39,034 bases of DNA from an uncultured Ignavibacteriota bacterium (GTDB lineage: Bacteria > Bacteroidota > Ignavibacteria > UBA10030 > UBA8401). Shown piece by piece: positions 1 through 8,905 of this stretch. The stretch lies in the NCBI GenBank assembly GCA_903861125.1, contig CAIOTF010000044.1:1-39034 (forward strand). The letters run 5' to 3'. The notes under the pieces are model-generated. The model did no database searches. It was not told the DNA's origin and saw only the letters and a program-made list of their open reading frames with translations. Numbering within the stretch: the first letter of the stretch is position 1; every line of letters starts with the position of its first letter. A program made the translations under genes and the position numbers.

Positions 1-1
1 C

Positions 2-199
2 CGGTATTCGGCAACACATCCGGCAGGTTTCCCGGCTTCACAGACGCAGGTTGTTTCCGTAGCATCACATGCAACGGTGGTAGGCGGAGTGGTGAAGGTA
101 ACACGGGCAGTGACGCAGACGGCAGTATATCAGTTCCACAATGGACGCTGGAAACAACTACGGGTTTTTACGACAAGAAATTATAAAGATTCATTTTAA
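2..199 (+). CDS. 3' end of an unrecognised protein (5' truncated)
   Basis: The frame starting at base 2 is open from the window edge to a TAA at 197-199, giving about 65 residues ending in NYKDSF. It has valine/alanine-rich stretches followed by a YQFHNGRWKQLR segment. I prefer this frame because its stop lies just before a strong intrinsic terminator (208-232). The frame starting at base 1 is also open, to a TAA at 184-186, and cannot be excluded. The alternating hydrophobic pattern looks like beta-rich or envelope protein, but I do not recognise a family. The 5' part lies outside the window, so no function is assigned. Confidence 0.45.
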   Translation, partial: RYSATHPAGFPASQTQVVSVASHATVVGGVVKVTRAVTQTAVYQFHNGRWKQLRVFTTRNYKDSF

Positions 200-207
200 G
201 ACAAAAC

Positions 208-232
208 GCCTGCGAAAGCAGGCATTTTTTTT
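208..232 (+). terminator. Rho-independent terminator
   Basis: A perfect 6-bp stem, GCCTGC / GCAGGC (208-213 / 218-223), is closed by a GAAA tetraloop. An A and a run of eight T follow (225-232). It lies 9 bases after the TAA of the upstream partial gene and so ends that transcript. Confidence 0.9.
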
Positions 233-404
233 GCGTAAAATGTAGTCCATTCTATATCATTTTTGGGTTAGTAATAGGCTATAAACAAGCCGTTAAATTA
301 GTGAAGTTTTAACAATAACTGTCGATAACTATAGTAGAGGAACTGCGAAGCAGTCTTAAAACATCCTGGAATGGATTATTTTACTGCAAAGAAGGGAGCG
401 TCAT

Positions 405-560
405 ATGGAAATTATCATTGGTATTGTATTGTATGTTATTATACTCGGTGTTTTTTCATCATTCGGAAGGTTCTTAAAACAGTGTGATGAATCGATGCTG
501 GAACAGATCAGAAAAGAATCATTGAAGAATTTACAAAAGTCAATTCCGAAAAAATATTAA
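405..560 (+). CDS. Small single-pass membrane protein, 51 aa
   Basis: ATG at 405 is preceded by a good Shine-Dalgarno (AGGGAG at about 393-398), and the frame ends at TAA 558-560. Residues 2-20 form a strongly hydrophobic helix (MEIIIGIVLYVIILGVF). A short basic, amphipathic tail of about 30 residues follows and ends KSIPKKY. The layout predicts one membrane segment with the N-terminus outside and a positive tail in the cytoplasm. I recognise no family. The good ribosome binding site and the sharp split between helix and charged tail argue that it is a real small gene. It lies alone between a terminator and the next small gene. Confidence 0.6.
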   Translation: MEIIIGIVLYVIILGVFSSFGRFLKQCDESMLEQIRKESLKNLQKSIPKKY

Positions 561-637
561 TTCTTTAAGGTATTATCATTACCGCGTTGGCATAGAAATG
601 GTAGCCTTGTTTATTGCTATAAATAGTGAGGAATATT

Positions 638-853
638 ATGGCCATTACAGCAAGTGTCTCTCTATCGCCTATGGTTGTTGCTTTATCTGTAGCGGAAAAT
701 CAAGTGCAGCAGCGAAATGTAACCAAACTTCTTACGGACGAGATAAAGAAGAAGGCGGATACAGCTTCGAAAACCGTTACTAAGGTAAAGTCGACGAATA
801 AAAAATCGGGACTCAATGCCAAGGGGGAACGAACAATAGACTTTCGTGCCTGA
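638..853 (+). CDS. Small hypothetical protein, 71 aa
   Basis: ATG at 638 is chosen because GAGGAA lies a few bases upstream (628-633). A GTG at 626 in the same frame lacks such a site. The product begins MAITASVSLSPMVVALSV, then becomes polar and lysine-rich (residues about 35-65, KKKADTASKTVTKVKSTNKK) and ends TIDFRA. The N-terminus is mildly hydrophobic but too weak for a clear membrane segment or signal peptide. The basic, low-complexity C-terminal half may be disordered. No family recognised. Antisense reading of the same stretch is also open, so the coding call is moderate. Confidence 0.5.
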   Translation: MAITASVSLSPMVVALSVAENQVQQRNVTKLLTDEIKKKADTASKTVTKVKSTNKKSGLNAKGERTIDFRA

Positions 854-889
854 TATCCGTTCAAGCAGCGTTTGAGTGAAAGCGAACAG

Positions 890-1219
890 CTACGTATTGA
901 AGAATTTTCCGATGGTAATTGAACGCGGCGGTGTTGTTTTACTGTTTGTATCAATGTACTGAATGTGTTTCGACTTTTTGTTCCATGTGTATGTGATCAA
1001 CGCATTCGGAACTTCATGGTTACTTCCGGTCAGATCTGTAAAATCCAAAATTATTTTTATCACACACAATTCACTCTCCTCTTTCTCTATCAACGCAATG
1101 ATCTGTTTAATGGTAATGTTCGGATCATTCTTGATCGGATCGATATATTCTTTGATATTCTCATTGACAAAGACATCTGCTACACAGCGGGATAAAAGAA
1201 CCGGGCTTATCTTGGACAT
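890..1219 (-). CDS. Hypothetical protein, 109 aa
   Basis: The start codon (complement of 1217-1219) is preceded on the minus strand by a strong GGGAGG ribosome binding site, so translation is likely. The product starts MSKISPVLLSRCVADVF and has an acidic, helix-like first half containing ENIKEYIDPIKND. The second half alternates polar and hydrophobic residues and contains ITYTWNKKSKHIQYID. There is no signal peptide or membrane segment, so it is probably cytoplasmic. It lies 126 bases downstream of the six-gene surface operon in the same direction, with no clear terminator between, so read-through is possible. I do not recognise a family and assign no function. Confidence 0.6.
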   Translation of the reverse strand: MSKISPVLLSRCVADVFVNENIKEYIDPIKNDPNITIKQIIALIEKEESELCVIKIILDFTDLTGSNHEVPNALITYTWNKKSKHIQYIDTNSKTTPPRSITIGKFFNT

Positions 1220-1345
1220 CTTAACCTCCCATACCAGTGTTCGTTATTTTTAAATGCCGAAGCAATTACTTATCCTGTCCATAACGGTTAGTCTGTGAAG
1301 CATAACGTTTTAATCATCCCAATAGCTGAGAATTCAAGGGCCGAT

Positions 1346-4300
1346 CTATTTCATTCGCGCAAATTCCACACGTCGGTTCTTAGTCCTGCCCTCTTCTGTT
1401 TTGTTTGAGGCAACCGGATTGTTCGGACCAAAACCCTGAGGCAGGAGTCTTGATTTTTCAATTCCTTTGCTGATCAGATACGCAACGACCTCTTTTGCAC
1501 GATTGAGAGACATAATACGATTAGCGGACGCATTGCCGGTATTATCCGTATACCCATTGATCTGCAGATTAATATCTTTTTGAGCGATCAATATTCGCGC
1601 AATAGTGTCCAGAACAACTTTTGATTCACTCGTTAATGTTGCTTTCCCCGTTTCAAACGAAATACCTTCTATCACAACTGCCGGTGAAGAACTGAGTCCC
1701 AAAGATTCTACACGTTTCACAGCTTCTGCAATTTTTTCTTCTACCTTTAAGGATTGCCGCTGAATATCAACGTATGTTGTTTCTAATGCAAGCGCTTGCG
1801 ACAATACTCCGGCTTTCACAAATATCTTTGCATCATTGGCGCGGAGCAGATTATTCCCATTGAAAATATCTGTGACCATTGCATACGCATTTTTACGAAA
1901 AAGTGTGTCCTTCTTTGCATGTTCGAGTGTTGCAGTATACGTAATTTCGTTCAAACCAGATCTGAGATAATCAGTTAGGTTGATAGAAACAACACGAACA
2001 AAATCCAGATCTGCCGCCAAAATACCTGCAGTGGATGTTAATGCCGATGAACGGATCTTCACAGTAAGATTCCTTGACGGCAGCGGTATCCCGTTCACTG
2101 CGTATGATCTGTCGTTGAGAATAAAAACAGATTCAAGTGTATCTAATAATTTTACTGACTTGATCTTCTTTTTTGGATCAATATATAATGATGATTTGAA
2201 GTACACCACATCTCCGGCAGTAACCGCTACAGAATCCGAAAGATGATTTGAATTTCTTGGATTGCTTGAACTGACACTGACTTCCGATGCCTCTATCGTG
2301 TTCTTTGACGTGTCGAGAACGACATTTTCCACATAAATCTTATTGCTTTCAACTTTGATGCTGTCAACAGAGTTGCACGTGATTGTTGAAGAAGACAGAA
2401 TGGAAGTTTTTGATCGCGGCATGCCGTTGAGAACAGCTTTATAACTGACAACACCGCTTGTTACGTCTCGTCCTCTGCCTAACAAAAATTGAATGTTGTT
2501 TCCTGAAATGATCGGCGTGACATGTCTGCCGTTGTACAGAAAACTGTTCGGAACAACCCTGAGAAGTTCGGAGATCTGATCGTTGATCTCTATTGAAGCG
2601 ATTGCTTTATTTCCGGAATACGCGAATGAGACCGACATTTGCACCGTATCTACTTTAATTTTTCTCAGTGTATCTTCATACAGATATTTAGGCTTCAACT
2701 GACGGACAGCAATAAGTTTGTTCACCTTTGCCAGCGTTTGCACAAGTGTATCAGCCGTGTTCCTCTTAAGATAGAAGTTTGCTTTTGCAATCCCTCCTTC
2801 GGTTACCCTGACAAAGCGTGAAGTTGGGTCTTTCGCAAAAGCATTGTTCCCGGCAAGCAATTCAGTCATTTTCGGAATAGTCGATTCGTTCACACGCATC
2901 ACATGTTGACCGGGTTTTACTTCAGACAGCGAGAATTTCCCATCGTCACCGGTAGTGATTCTTGTTCCGTCCTCCATCCAGATCTCTATCCCTTTTTCAC
3001 CATTCTCACCGGCATCCTGAAATGTGTTCCGGTTGTCATCATAAAATACCTTGCCAATGATCAAGCCCTTTTCCGTAAATACACCCGGTCGTACAGTGAC
3101 TTGCCATTGAGACGGGAAAGAAACCACCGCTGTGCCAAAACCGACAACGGCGCTTGCATACGCTGTATTCAGTCCTTCACTTTCCATGGCATCGGCACCG
3201 ATTGCAAGCTGATACACCAGCGTAGCATTCTTAGCAGGCTGCAGCGTATCAATAAAGTTCCATTTCAACTGGTTCAATATCGGATGATACTCCGGTTCTA
3301 TCGGCTTGCCATTGAACCGCGCAGAATTTTTAACATACGCAAATGCGTACGGCAGATGATCATAGATACCAATACTGTGCATTGATTGCGGACTAGCATT
3401 GCTGATCTGGACCTGGTATGTAACAACATCTCCTATTTCGGCCACCTTTTTATTGGAAGTTTTCGCAATCTTTAGAAACGATGACAACATCGGATTTTCA
3501 TTCACAATAAACAGTGCATCCCTGCGCGAAAGAATTGAATCACCTTTCATCATGTAGGCGTGAGATGATACTGATATACCATTTCGCAACGCAAAATCGG
3601 TAGTGAGAGTAAGCGAGATTGAATCTTCCTTCGCTGGTGCAATAGACCCGATATACACAACGGAAATACTGTCGACAATTTTTGCAGAATCAAGAGTTGA
3701 TTTAGTTAAAAAGATACCGCTTAATCCTGCCGAGAACAATGTGTCTACAATTTTGATTCCGCGGAGACTATCCGTTCCGATGTTTTTAAAGCTGAACACA
3801 TGACGGATGCTATCGCCGGCCATAACTGTATCTTTGGAAACATTAAATCGATTGAAGAACTGTATCAGAGCCGACGACCGTATTGTTGTTGTGCCGTTCG
3901 TATATGAAGACAGAATCGGCGATTTGAACCAGATCCGATGATTGATCTTAGTGCTGTCTGGAATATTTCTGGAGACAAGACATCGCACCGATACTGAATC
4001 ATAGTCTAATGTCCGCAGTGTATCACGGTGCCAACGAACGGCATGGGTAGCGGGATCATAGGCAACAGAAGAGAAATTTCCTTTCGTGGCGGATACATAT
4101 TTTAGGAATGCCGATAATGTATCGCTCATATCAGCATTTCGATGTTCTGCCGTACCGCTGTTCGTCAACCCAATTTTGATATTTATTGTGTCCCCTGCAT
4201 TTGCCATTACCGGTGAACTTGCTGCTAACACTACACTGGAGTCAAGGACAATCTGAAGGCTTAAATTTATTGTGAATGTTCCCGATGACGTATCCGATAA

Positions 4301-6085
4301 CAATGTATAGCCGTTGAAATTCGGAAATTGGACACTGTCCAGTGCAATTACATATCTTGCGGGAGTTAGGTCTTCAAATTTGAACTTTCCTTTTACGTCT
4401 GTCAATTGTTCTCTAATACGCACGAGTGAATTTGGATTCAGTAATTTTCTTGCACTTGACGAACGGTCGGCTCGGATCTTCGGCGCCGGTGCGATCGAGT
4501 CTAAAAATACGGTCACATTTTCCGCCGGTACCGGTTGACCTGTTACTTTATATTCTATTCTGCCCGAGATGATATTCGATATGACGATCGCCGGTAACGG
4601 AAATTTTGCCGGATCAATCTCTGACGATGTTGATATCGTATCGCCGAATTTATCGACTGCAAGTATTTCCAATTGGTATTTAGCTACATCCTTGTTCAAT
4701 GCAATAAAAAACTTTCCGTCTGCTTTTGTTATATCCTCACCCACGATCTTTTTTGCTGCATTGTAAACCCGCGCACGAGCACCCTGGAACGGGATCCGAT
4801 TTGTTCCGCTGACAACAACGCCCGTAACAGCCCCGGGGTAGAAATACACGCTTACCGTATCTTGTATTGTTCCGAATGACTGTTGACCGCCAATAACAGT
4901 CACCGTCGATCGCATGATATCATTAGCGACATCTATTGAACGCAGTGTCATCGCTGCTTTTCCATTTTGGATCGTTGCAGATGCAGTACTCTGATTATTC
5001 GAATATTTTCCAAGAGTTGATGAAAAAGTGACGATAACACCATTAGGAAGAACTTCGTTGGACGAATCCTTCAACACAACCGTAATCTTAGAACTGTCGC
5101 GGTTCAATCGTCCAAAGACATAAACCGGTTCCGGTGTGATAGAAATACTTTTCGGTATCACAGGCACGATGGTGTTTGCTACAGATGTTCTAACCACTTT
5201 CGACACATTTGAAGCATAAACAAATGCACTATTCAGTAGTGTTTCATATCCGATGTTAGGTTGTGAAGCAACATCAACAATAATTTCTTTTGAAGAAAAT
5301 GCAGGTAATGTTCCAAGATTCCACTTAACCAATCGTTTATCCGATGAGATACTATCCCGGGCCAAACTGCTATTCAGGAAAGTGCCTAATGTTGATATGG
5401 TATCATACAGTTGTGTGTTTGCCGATGCAATATTGCCGAAATTACTGACCGTAATACGGTACGTCATAGTTCTGCCAGAACCCACAACGTCTGTTGCAGA
5501 AATAATGGAGAGAGACAACAGAGGAAAATTACCGACAACAAAAGTCTTAGAGGCACTGACCGTAGAAGAGGACCATTGCAGTTCTGCCTGAACATTCAGT
5601 TCGGTATTTGTAACAAGCGTACTGTCGATCACCACGTTCACTTTTACTGAATCGGTTCTACCGGATTCAACTCCAAAGAGTTTCCACGTAACCGTATTAC
5701 CTGAAATCGAACCGCTTGTTGAGCCGGGAACGAACTTCATACCGGCCGGCGGGAAGGCAGCGACAATTGATGCTGAATCGGCAATTTTGTTGCCGATATT
5801 TTTATAGACAATGTTTACAGTAACAGTCTCTTTCTTAAAAACAAAACTATCCGGCTGGCTGAAACTCAATTCGAAATTCGGCGCATCAAGAACGCTGAAT
5901 TGAGTTACGTTTGAATTGATGGAATCTCTCGGGTACGTTTTGAATTGATACAGAGCTTTTGCCTGATTGAGAATAATTGTATTCGGCACCGTTTGCGGGA
6001 AGACAAACATGCCAACACCAACGATTAAAGTAAAAATCGTCCTTAGAATGCTGGGGAATGATATTATATGATTTTTTACCGGCAT
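1346..6085 (-). CDS. Giant DUF11/SdrD-like envelope protein with C-terminal OmpA domain, 1579 aa
   Basis: Likely tethers a large surface assembly to peptidoglycan. A hydrophobic segment at residues 13-30 looks like a signal peptide. DUF11-type beta-sandwich repeats follow, with recurring 'NIGN' or 'SGTAEHRNADMSDTL' type motifs. An invasin/Big_1-like segment (ITVVLKDSSNEVLPNG) and a carboxypeptidase-regulatory-like domain (residues about 410-480) lie within them. An SdrD B-like domain with a calcium-type loop (DDNRNTFQDAGE) begins near residue 1008. The last 110 residues are a classical OmpA/MotB domain. Asp1514 (in GYTDNTG) and Arg1529 (in LNRAK) are spaced 15 apart, like the diaminopimelate-binding pair of OmpA. 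It is the last gene of the operon, 11 bases after its neighbour; no good Shine-Dalgarno is visible. OmpA proteins are usually 200-400 aa, so this is unusually long. Confidence 0.9.
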   Translation of the reverse strand: MPVKNHIISFPSILRTIFTLIVGVGMFVFPQTVPNTIILNQAKALYQFKTYPRDSINSNVTQFSVLDAPNFELSFSQPDSFVFKKETVTVNIVYKNIGNKIADSASIVAAFPPAGMKFVPGSTSGSISGNTVTWKLFGVESGRTDSVKVNVVIDSTLVTNTELNVQAELQWSSSTVSASKTFVVGNFPLLSLSIISATDVVGSGRTMTYRITVSNFGNIASANTQLYDTISTLGTFLNSSLARDSISSDKRLVKWNLGTLPAFSSKEIIVDVASQPNIGYETLLNSAFVYASNVSKVVRTSVANTIVPVIPKSISITPEPVYVFGRLNRDSSKITVVLKDSSNEVLPNGVIVTFSSTLGKYSNNQSTASATIQNGKAAMTLRSIDVANDIMRSTVTVIGGQQSFGTIQDTVSVYFYPGAVTGVVVSGTNRIPFQGARARVYNAAKKIVGEDITKADGKFFIALNKDVAKYQLEILAVDKFGDTISTSSEIDPAKFPLPAIVISNIISGRIEYKVTGQPVPAENVTVFLDSIAPAPKIRADRSSSARKLLNPNSLVRIREQLTDVKGKFKFEDLTPARYVIALDSVQFPNFNGYTLLSDTSSGTFTINLSLQIVLDSSVVLAASSPVMANAGDTINIKIGLTNSGTAEHRNADMSDTLSAFLKYVSATKGNFSSVAYDPATHAVRWHRDTLRTLDYDSVSVRCLVSRNIPDSTKINHRIWFKSPILSSYTNGTTTIRSSALIQFFNRFNVSKDTVMAGDSIRHVFSFKNIGTDSLRGIKIVDTLFSAGLSGIFLTKSTLDSAKIVDSISVVYIGSIAPAKEDSISLTLTTDFALRNGISVSSHAYMMKGDSILSRRDALFIVNENPMLSSFLKIAKTSNKKVAEIGDVVTYQVQISNASPQSMHSIGIYDHLPYAFAYVKNSARFNGKPIEPEYHPILNQLKWNFIDTLQPAKNATLVYQLAIGADAMESEGLNTAYASAVVGFGTAVVSFPSQWQVTVRPGVFTEKGLIIGKVFYDDNRNTFQDAGENGEKGIEIWMEDGTRITTGDDGKFSLSEVKPGQHVMRVNESTIPKMTELLAGNNAFAKDPTSRFVRVTEGGIAKANFYLKRNTADTLVQTLAKVNKLIAVRQLKPKYLYEDTLRKIKVDTVQMSVSFAYSGNKAIASIEINDQISELLRVVPNSFLYNGRHVTPIISGNNIQFLLGRGRDVTSGVVSYKAVLNGMPRSKTSILSSSTITCNSVDSIKVESNKIYVENVVLDTSKNTIEASEVSVSSSNPRNSNHLSDSVAVTAGDVVYFKSSLYIDPKKKIKSVKLLDTLESVFILNDRSYAVNGIPLPSRNLTVKIRSSALTSTAGILAADLDFVRVVSINLTDYLRSGLNEITYTATLEHAKKDTLFRKNAYAMVTDIFNGNNLLRANDAKIFVKAGVLSQALALETTYVDIQRQSLKVEEKIAEAVKRVESLGLSSSPAVVIEGISFETGKATLTSESKVVLDTIARILIAQKDINLQINGYTDNTGNASANRIMSLNRAKEVVAYLISKGIEKSRLLPQGFGPNNPVASNKTEEGRTKNRRVEFARMK

Positions 6086-6096
6086 AATGGGAACGT

Positions 6097-7767
6097 TTAT
6101 TTTATTTTCACTTTAAATTCAACGGATCCATTCGCATTGGCAGACAGTGTGCCGATGGAAACCGCGATGACAGAATTATTACTTTGATCCATGGTAACCG
6201 AAACTCCGCTTGTATTATCAGAAACGGATACTCCGTTTACTTTTACACTGTTTGGAATATATTTTGTAGCATTCGGTGAAACATCTATCACTGAAAAATC
6301 TTTCACAGCAGCTTTACCGGTGTTCGTATATGATATTGTATAGGTTATGACTGATCCGGCCGGCTGATTCCCTATCGGAAAGGCGCTTATGTTGATCGCG
6401 ACAACCGGTACGCTTATGGTCGATATAGTCAAGGTGTTATCGGATGCTGCATGGTCCCCCGCTGAAGAAGCTGAACATTGCAATGAATCTTTCACCTGAT
6501 CTGTTTCAAATCGGGGCAGAACAGCCATAGCAAATACACGGACGCTGTCTCCGGCGGCTACGGAATCAATGTCCACACCGGCAGAATCATTTGTATTCGT
6601 CAACAATTGATCAGCTGAATCCCATACGCCATTGTTGTTCGCGTCACGGAACAGTTTCCACGGAATGTTCTGTGATGACAGCGTTGACAGTTCAATGAGG
6701 TCTTTGAATGCACCAGTATTACGCACGTTGTATCTAAACGACGCTGTATCGGATGCTTCCTTCGTCAATGATGAAAACATCGGGATGATCTGAACGCCAT
6801 GAGCCGCTTTTCCGCTTACCGTCATTGAAACTGAATTCGTTAAAACTGAATATGCATTGGATGCAACCGAATAGCTCACACTAAATCTATTTGCAATGAT
6901 GGCTCCGGTTGTAAATCCAGAACTCAATTGTACAGTAAGCGTTACCGTAACCGATTGCGATGGAGCCAATGATCCGATAGTCCAAACTACCGGATTAGCA
7001 CTGCCATTCAGCACTCCAGTCGAGGCTGTACCGGAAATGAATGTACACCCGGACGGAATCACATCGTAGATCGAAATGTTGTTGGCGGATACTGAGCCGG
7101 TGTTCGTCATTGAAAATGTATAGATAACTTGTTGTCCTGCCGAAGGGATCGAATTATTCACTATTAATCCCGGGTTCAACGGATTCAAACCGGATGTGTG
7201 AACAGTAGTTACATAATTCCCTGAAATTGTACTTGCCGTATCGTAGAGTGATTCGATGATACATACAGCGGTATCCTTTGCACCGTTCAATGATTCATTT
7301 CTCGGTACTTTTACCCGAACGATTATCGGAAACTGAGCGTCTGCAGTAATTATTGGAGTTTGAGCAATTGTTCCTGCACCTGCCTCGCCTGCCTGCAATA
7401 TGCCGTCTCCATTATTGTCGGCAAAGATTTGTGTTGACCAACCTTTTGATGAAAACGCTGTAAGTTTTGCACGATCATTACCGTTGCCTGAGTTTATCAC
7501 GATAATCGGATAATCTGCTTGCGTACTGTCGCTTTGTGTAGTTAGTGCATTCGAGGCAGGCGTTATATTAAATACCGCTTTTTGAGCTACTGTAATGCTG
7601 ACGAATGCAGAATACACAGTATCAACCTGAGACCCGCTACTGGTTGTGTACGTTACTCTTGAACGGTTTTGAATAACAGTGCCGGCAGGAGTTCCAACTG
7701 CAAATACATTTTCCTGCAGCAGAAGAAAACTGCCAATGATTAATATTCCCGAAAATATTTTTTTCAT
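6097..7767 (-). CDS. Secreted DUF11-domain protein, 556 aa (paralogue of the 21392-23125 product)
   Basis: ATG at 7767 gives a typical signal peptide, MKKIFSGILIIGSFLLLQ...NVFA, with the mature protein beginning VGTPAGTVIQN. A GTG at 7776 would add three residues; neither start has a clear ribosome site. The protein is a chain of about four Ig-like beta-sandwiches of the DUF11/TIGR01451 type (e.g. FSMTNTGSVSANNISIYDV). Two EF-hand-like loops, DNNGDGILQAGE (complement of about 7387-7424) and DANNNGVWDSAD (about 6606-6650), are potential calcium sites. The N-terminal 100 residues parallel those of the first gene of the operon (GTPAGT..., F.ITPAS, ...NSGNGND). The C-terminal module ends NGSVEFKVKIK, a pattern shared by three other products of the operon. 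Probably a structural surface or periplasmic component; function inferred only. Confidence 0.88.
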   Translation of the reverse strand: MKKIFSGILIIGSFLLLQENVFAVGTPAGTVIQNRSRVTYTTSSGSQVDTVYSAFVSITVAQKAVFNITPASNALTTQSDSTQADYPIIVINSGNGNDRAKLTAFSSKGWSTQIFADNNGDGILQAGEAGAGTIAQTPIITADAQFPIIVRVKVPRNESLNGAKDTAVCIIESLYDTASTISGNYVTTVHTSGLNPLNPGLIVNNSIPSAGQQVIYTFSMTNTGSVSANNISIYDVIPSGCTFISGTASTGVLNGSANPVVWTIGSLAPSQSVTVTLTVQLSSGFTTGAIIANRFSVSYSVASNAYSVLTNSVSMTVSGKAAHGVQIIPMFSSLTKEASDTASFRYNVRNTGAFKDLIELSTLSSQNIPWKLFRDANNNGVWDSADQLLTNTNDSAGVDIDSVAAGDSVRVFAMAVLPRFETDQVKDSLQCSASSAGDHAASDNTLTISTISVPVVAINISAFPIGNQPAGSVITYTISYTNTGKAAVKDFSVIDVSPNATKYIPNSVKVNGVSVSDNTSGVSVTMDQSNNSVIAVSIGTLSANANGSVEFKVKIK

Positions 7768-7815
7768 GTAGTTCACAGAACCATCTTGTTTTTACTTTCT
7801 TACTGAACTCATTAT

Positions 7816-8889
7816 TTATTGAACGATAACCTTAAAACTGACGATCTTTTCTTCTCCCACTTCAATTGTTTTAGATAATTTCCATTTGATTGATTTCACA
7901 TCACCAAGTGCCGGAGCCGCTGATGGAGTCCGGTCAAATGATATTTGCGAATCCTCGCCAACAGCGCTTCCTTCCAGATATCGTGAACCAGCTGTTACCG
8001 GATTGGTGATAACAATATCACTCACACTACCATTGCCGATATTGGTGCAGATGATCTGATACATGACTGTATCGGTCGGAGCTGCTGTTGCTTTATTTGA
8101 AACTGTGACTATGGCAATATTGTTCTCCGTATTTTTGTCATATGCCAGCAGCGATGAAAATGCTTCTTCTTTTGTATTGGCACAATCCACCGATAATGAC
8201 AGGAGAAGCGTTTCATTTGCTGTTTTTATAGCCGGCGTAACGACGGTGATATTTTTTTTCTCAATTGATATTTTCGCTATTTTAGGATAGAACGCTGCTA
8301 CAATCGGCTGCGTCGATTTCTTCCCGGAAATAATAAATCCGCCGTTTTTTGTCTCTGCCGTTCCGTCCACCGGTAATGTTATGCGGGCCGAAGCAATGGT
8401 GGCAGGATTATTCCGGACTGCAAACCGAACCAGCAATTTTGCAGGATTTTCTTTAGTAGAAGCGGCTGATGTTGTCAGCGAATTGACAATTAAGAGATAC
8501 TTTCCCTGCTCAGAGGATACTTCATAAACGTTTTCAGATCTATTACCGGAACCGGAAGTAACGGATGAAACTAAATTGACCACTTTGCCGGTTGATTTTC
8601 CTAAAAAATCACCGACGGTAACCGTTGAAACTACTTTACTGTTAGCATCAAGCAATTCGATGAACGATGCTGTTCCTGCTATGCCCTGAAAATTAATTCC
8701 AAACAGATCGCCATTCTTCGCCTTTGCCTGGATCAGCGGCAGTGAAACTGATTTTGCCGCAGCAGGTTGAGCAAAGTACTCCACCAGATTCTGCGGAAAA
8801 GAAATCGCAACAGAATTTATTTTTGATTGTGCATGTGTATAGATTATTCCAGATGCAACAGCGACAAGAACAAAAAATATTTTTTTCAT
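7816..8889 (-). CDS. Secreted protein with C-terminal DUF11 module, 357 aa
   Basis: A strong GGAG ribosome site precedes the ATG at 8889. A clean signal peptide (MKKIFFVLVAVASGIIYTHAQ) predicts cleavage after THAQ. Residues about 22-150 form a beta-rich domain I do not recognise; its IELLDANSKVV...GKYLLIVNS pattern resembles pre-peptidase/jelly-roll C-terminal domains. Residues about 150-250 form a second polar beta-rich domain. The last 105 residues are a DUF11-like module (VMYQIICTNIGNGSVSDI...) ending EEKIVSFKVIVQ. It follows the 3081-aa giant by 16 bases and is probably translated from the same mRNA. It is the smallest member of the operon. A chaperone or cap for the giant is possible but nothing in the sequence shows this. 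Confidence 0.85.
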   Translation of the reverse strand: MKKIFFVLVAVASGIIYTHAQSKINSVAISFPQNLVEYFAQPAAAKSVSLPLIQAKAKNGDLFGINFQGIAGTASFIELLDANSKVVSTVTVGDFLGKSTGKVVNLVSSVTSGSGNRSENVYEVSSEQGKYLLIVNSLTTSAASTKENPAKLLVRFAVRNNPATIASARITLPVDGTAETKNGGFIISGKKSTQPIVAAFYPKIAKISIEKKNITVVTPAIKTANETLLLSLSVDCANTKEEAFSSLLAYDKNTENNIAIVTVSNKATAAPTDTVMYQIICTNIGNGSVSDIVITNPVTAGSRYLEGSAVGEDSQISFDRTPSAAPALGDVKSIKWKLSKTIEVGEEKIVSFKVIVQ

Positions 8890-8905
8890 TGTTTCTCCAG
8901 ATAGA

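Noticed and set aside
2903-3385. 160-aa open frame on the plus strand
   Set aside because: It lies wholly inside the antisense of the 1579-aa gene, has no ribosome site, and its composition is that of a shadow frame.
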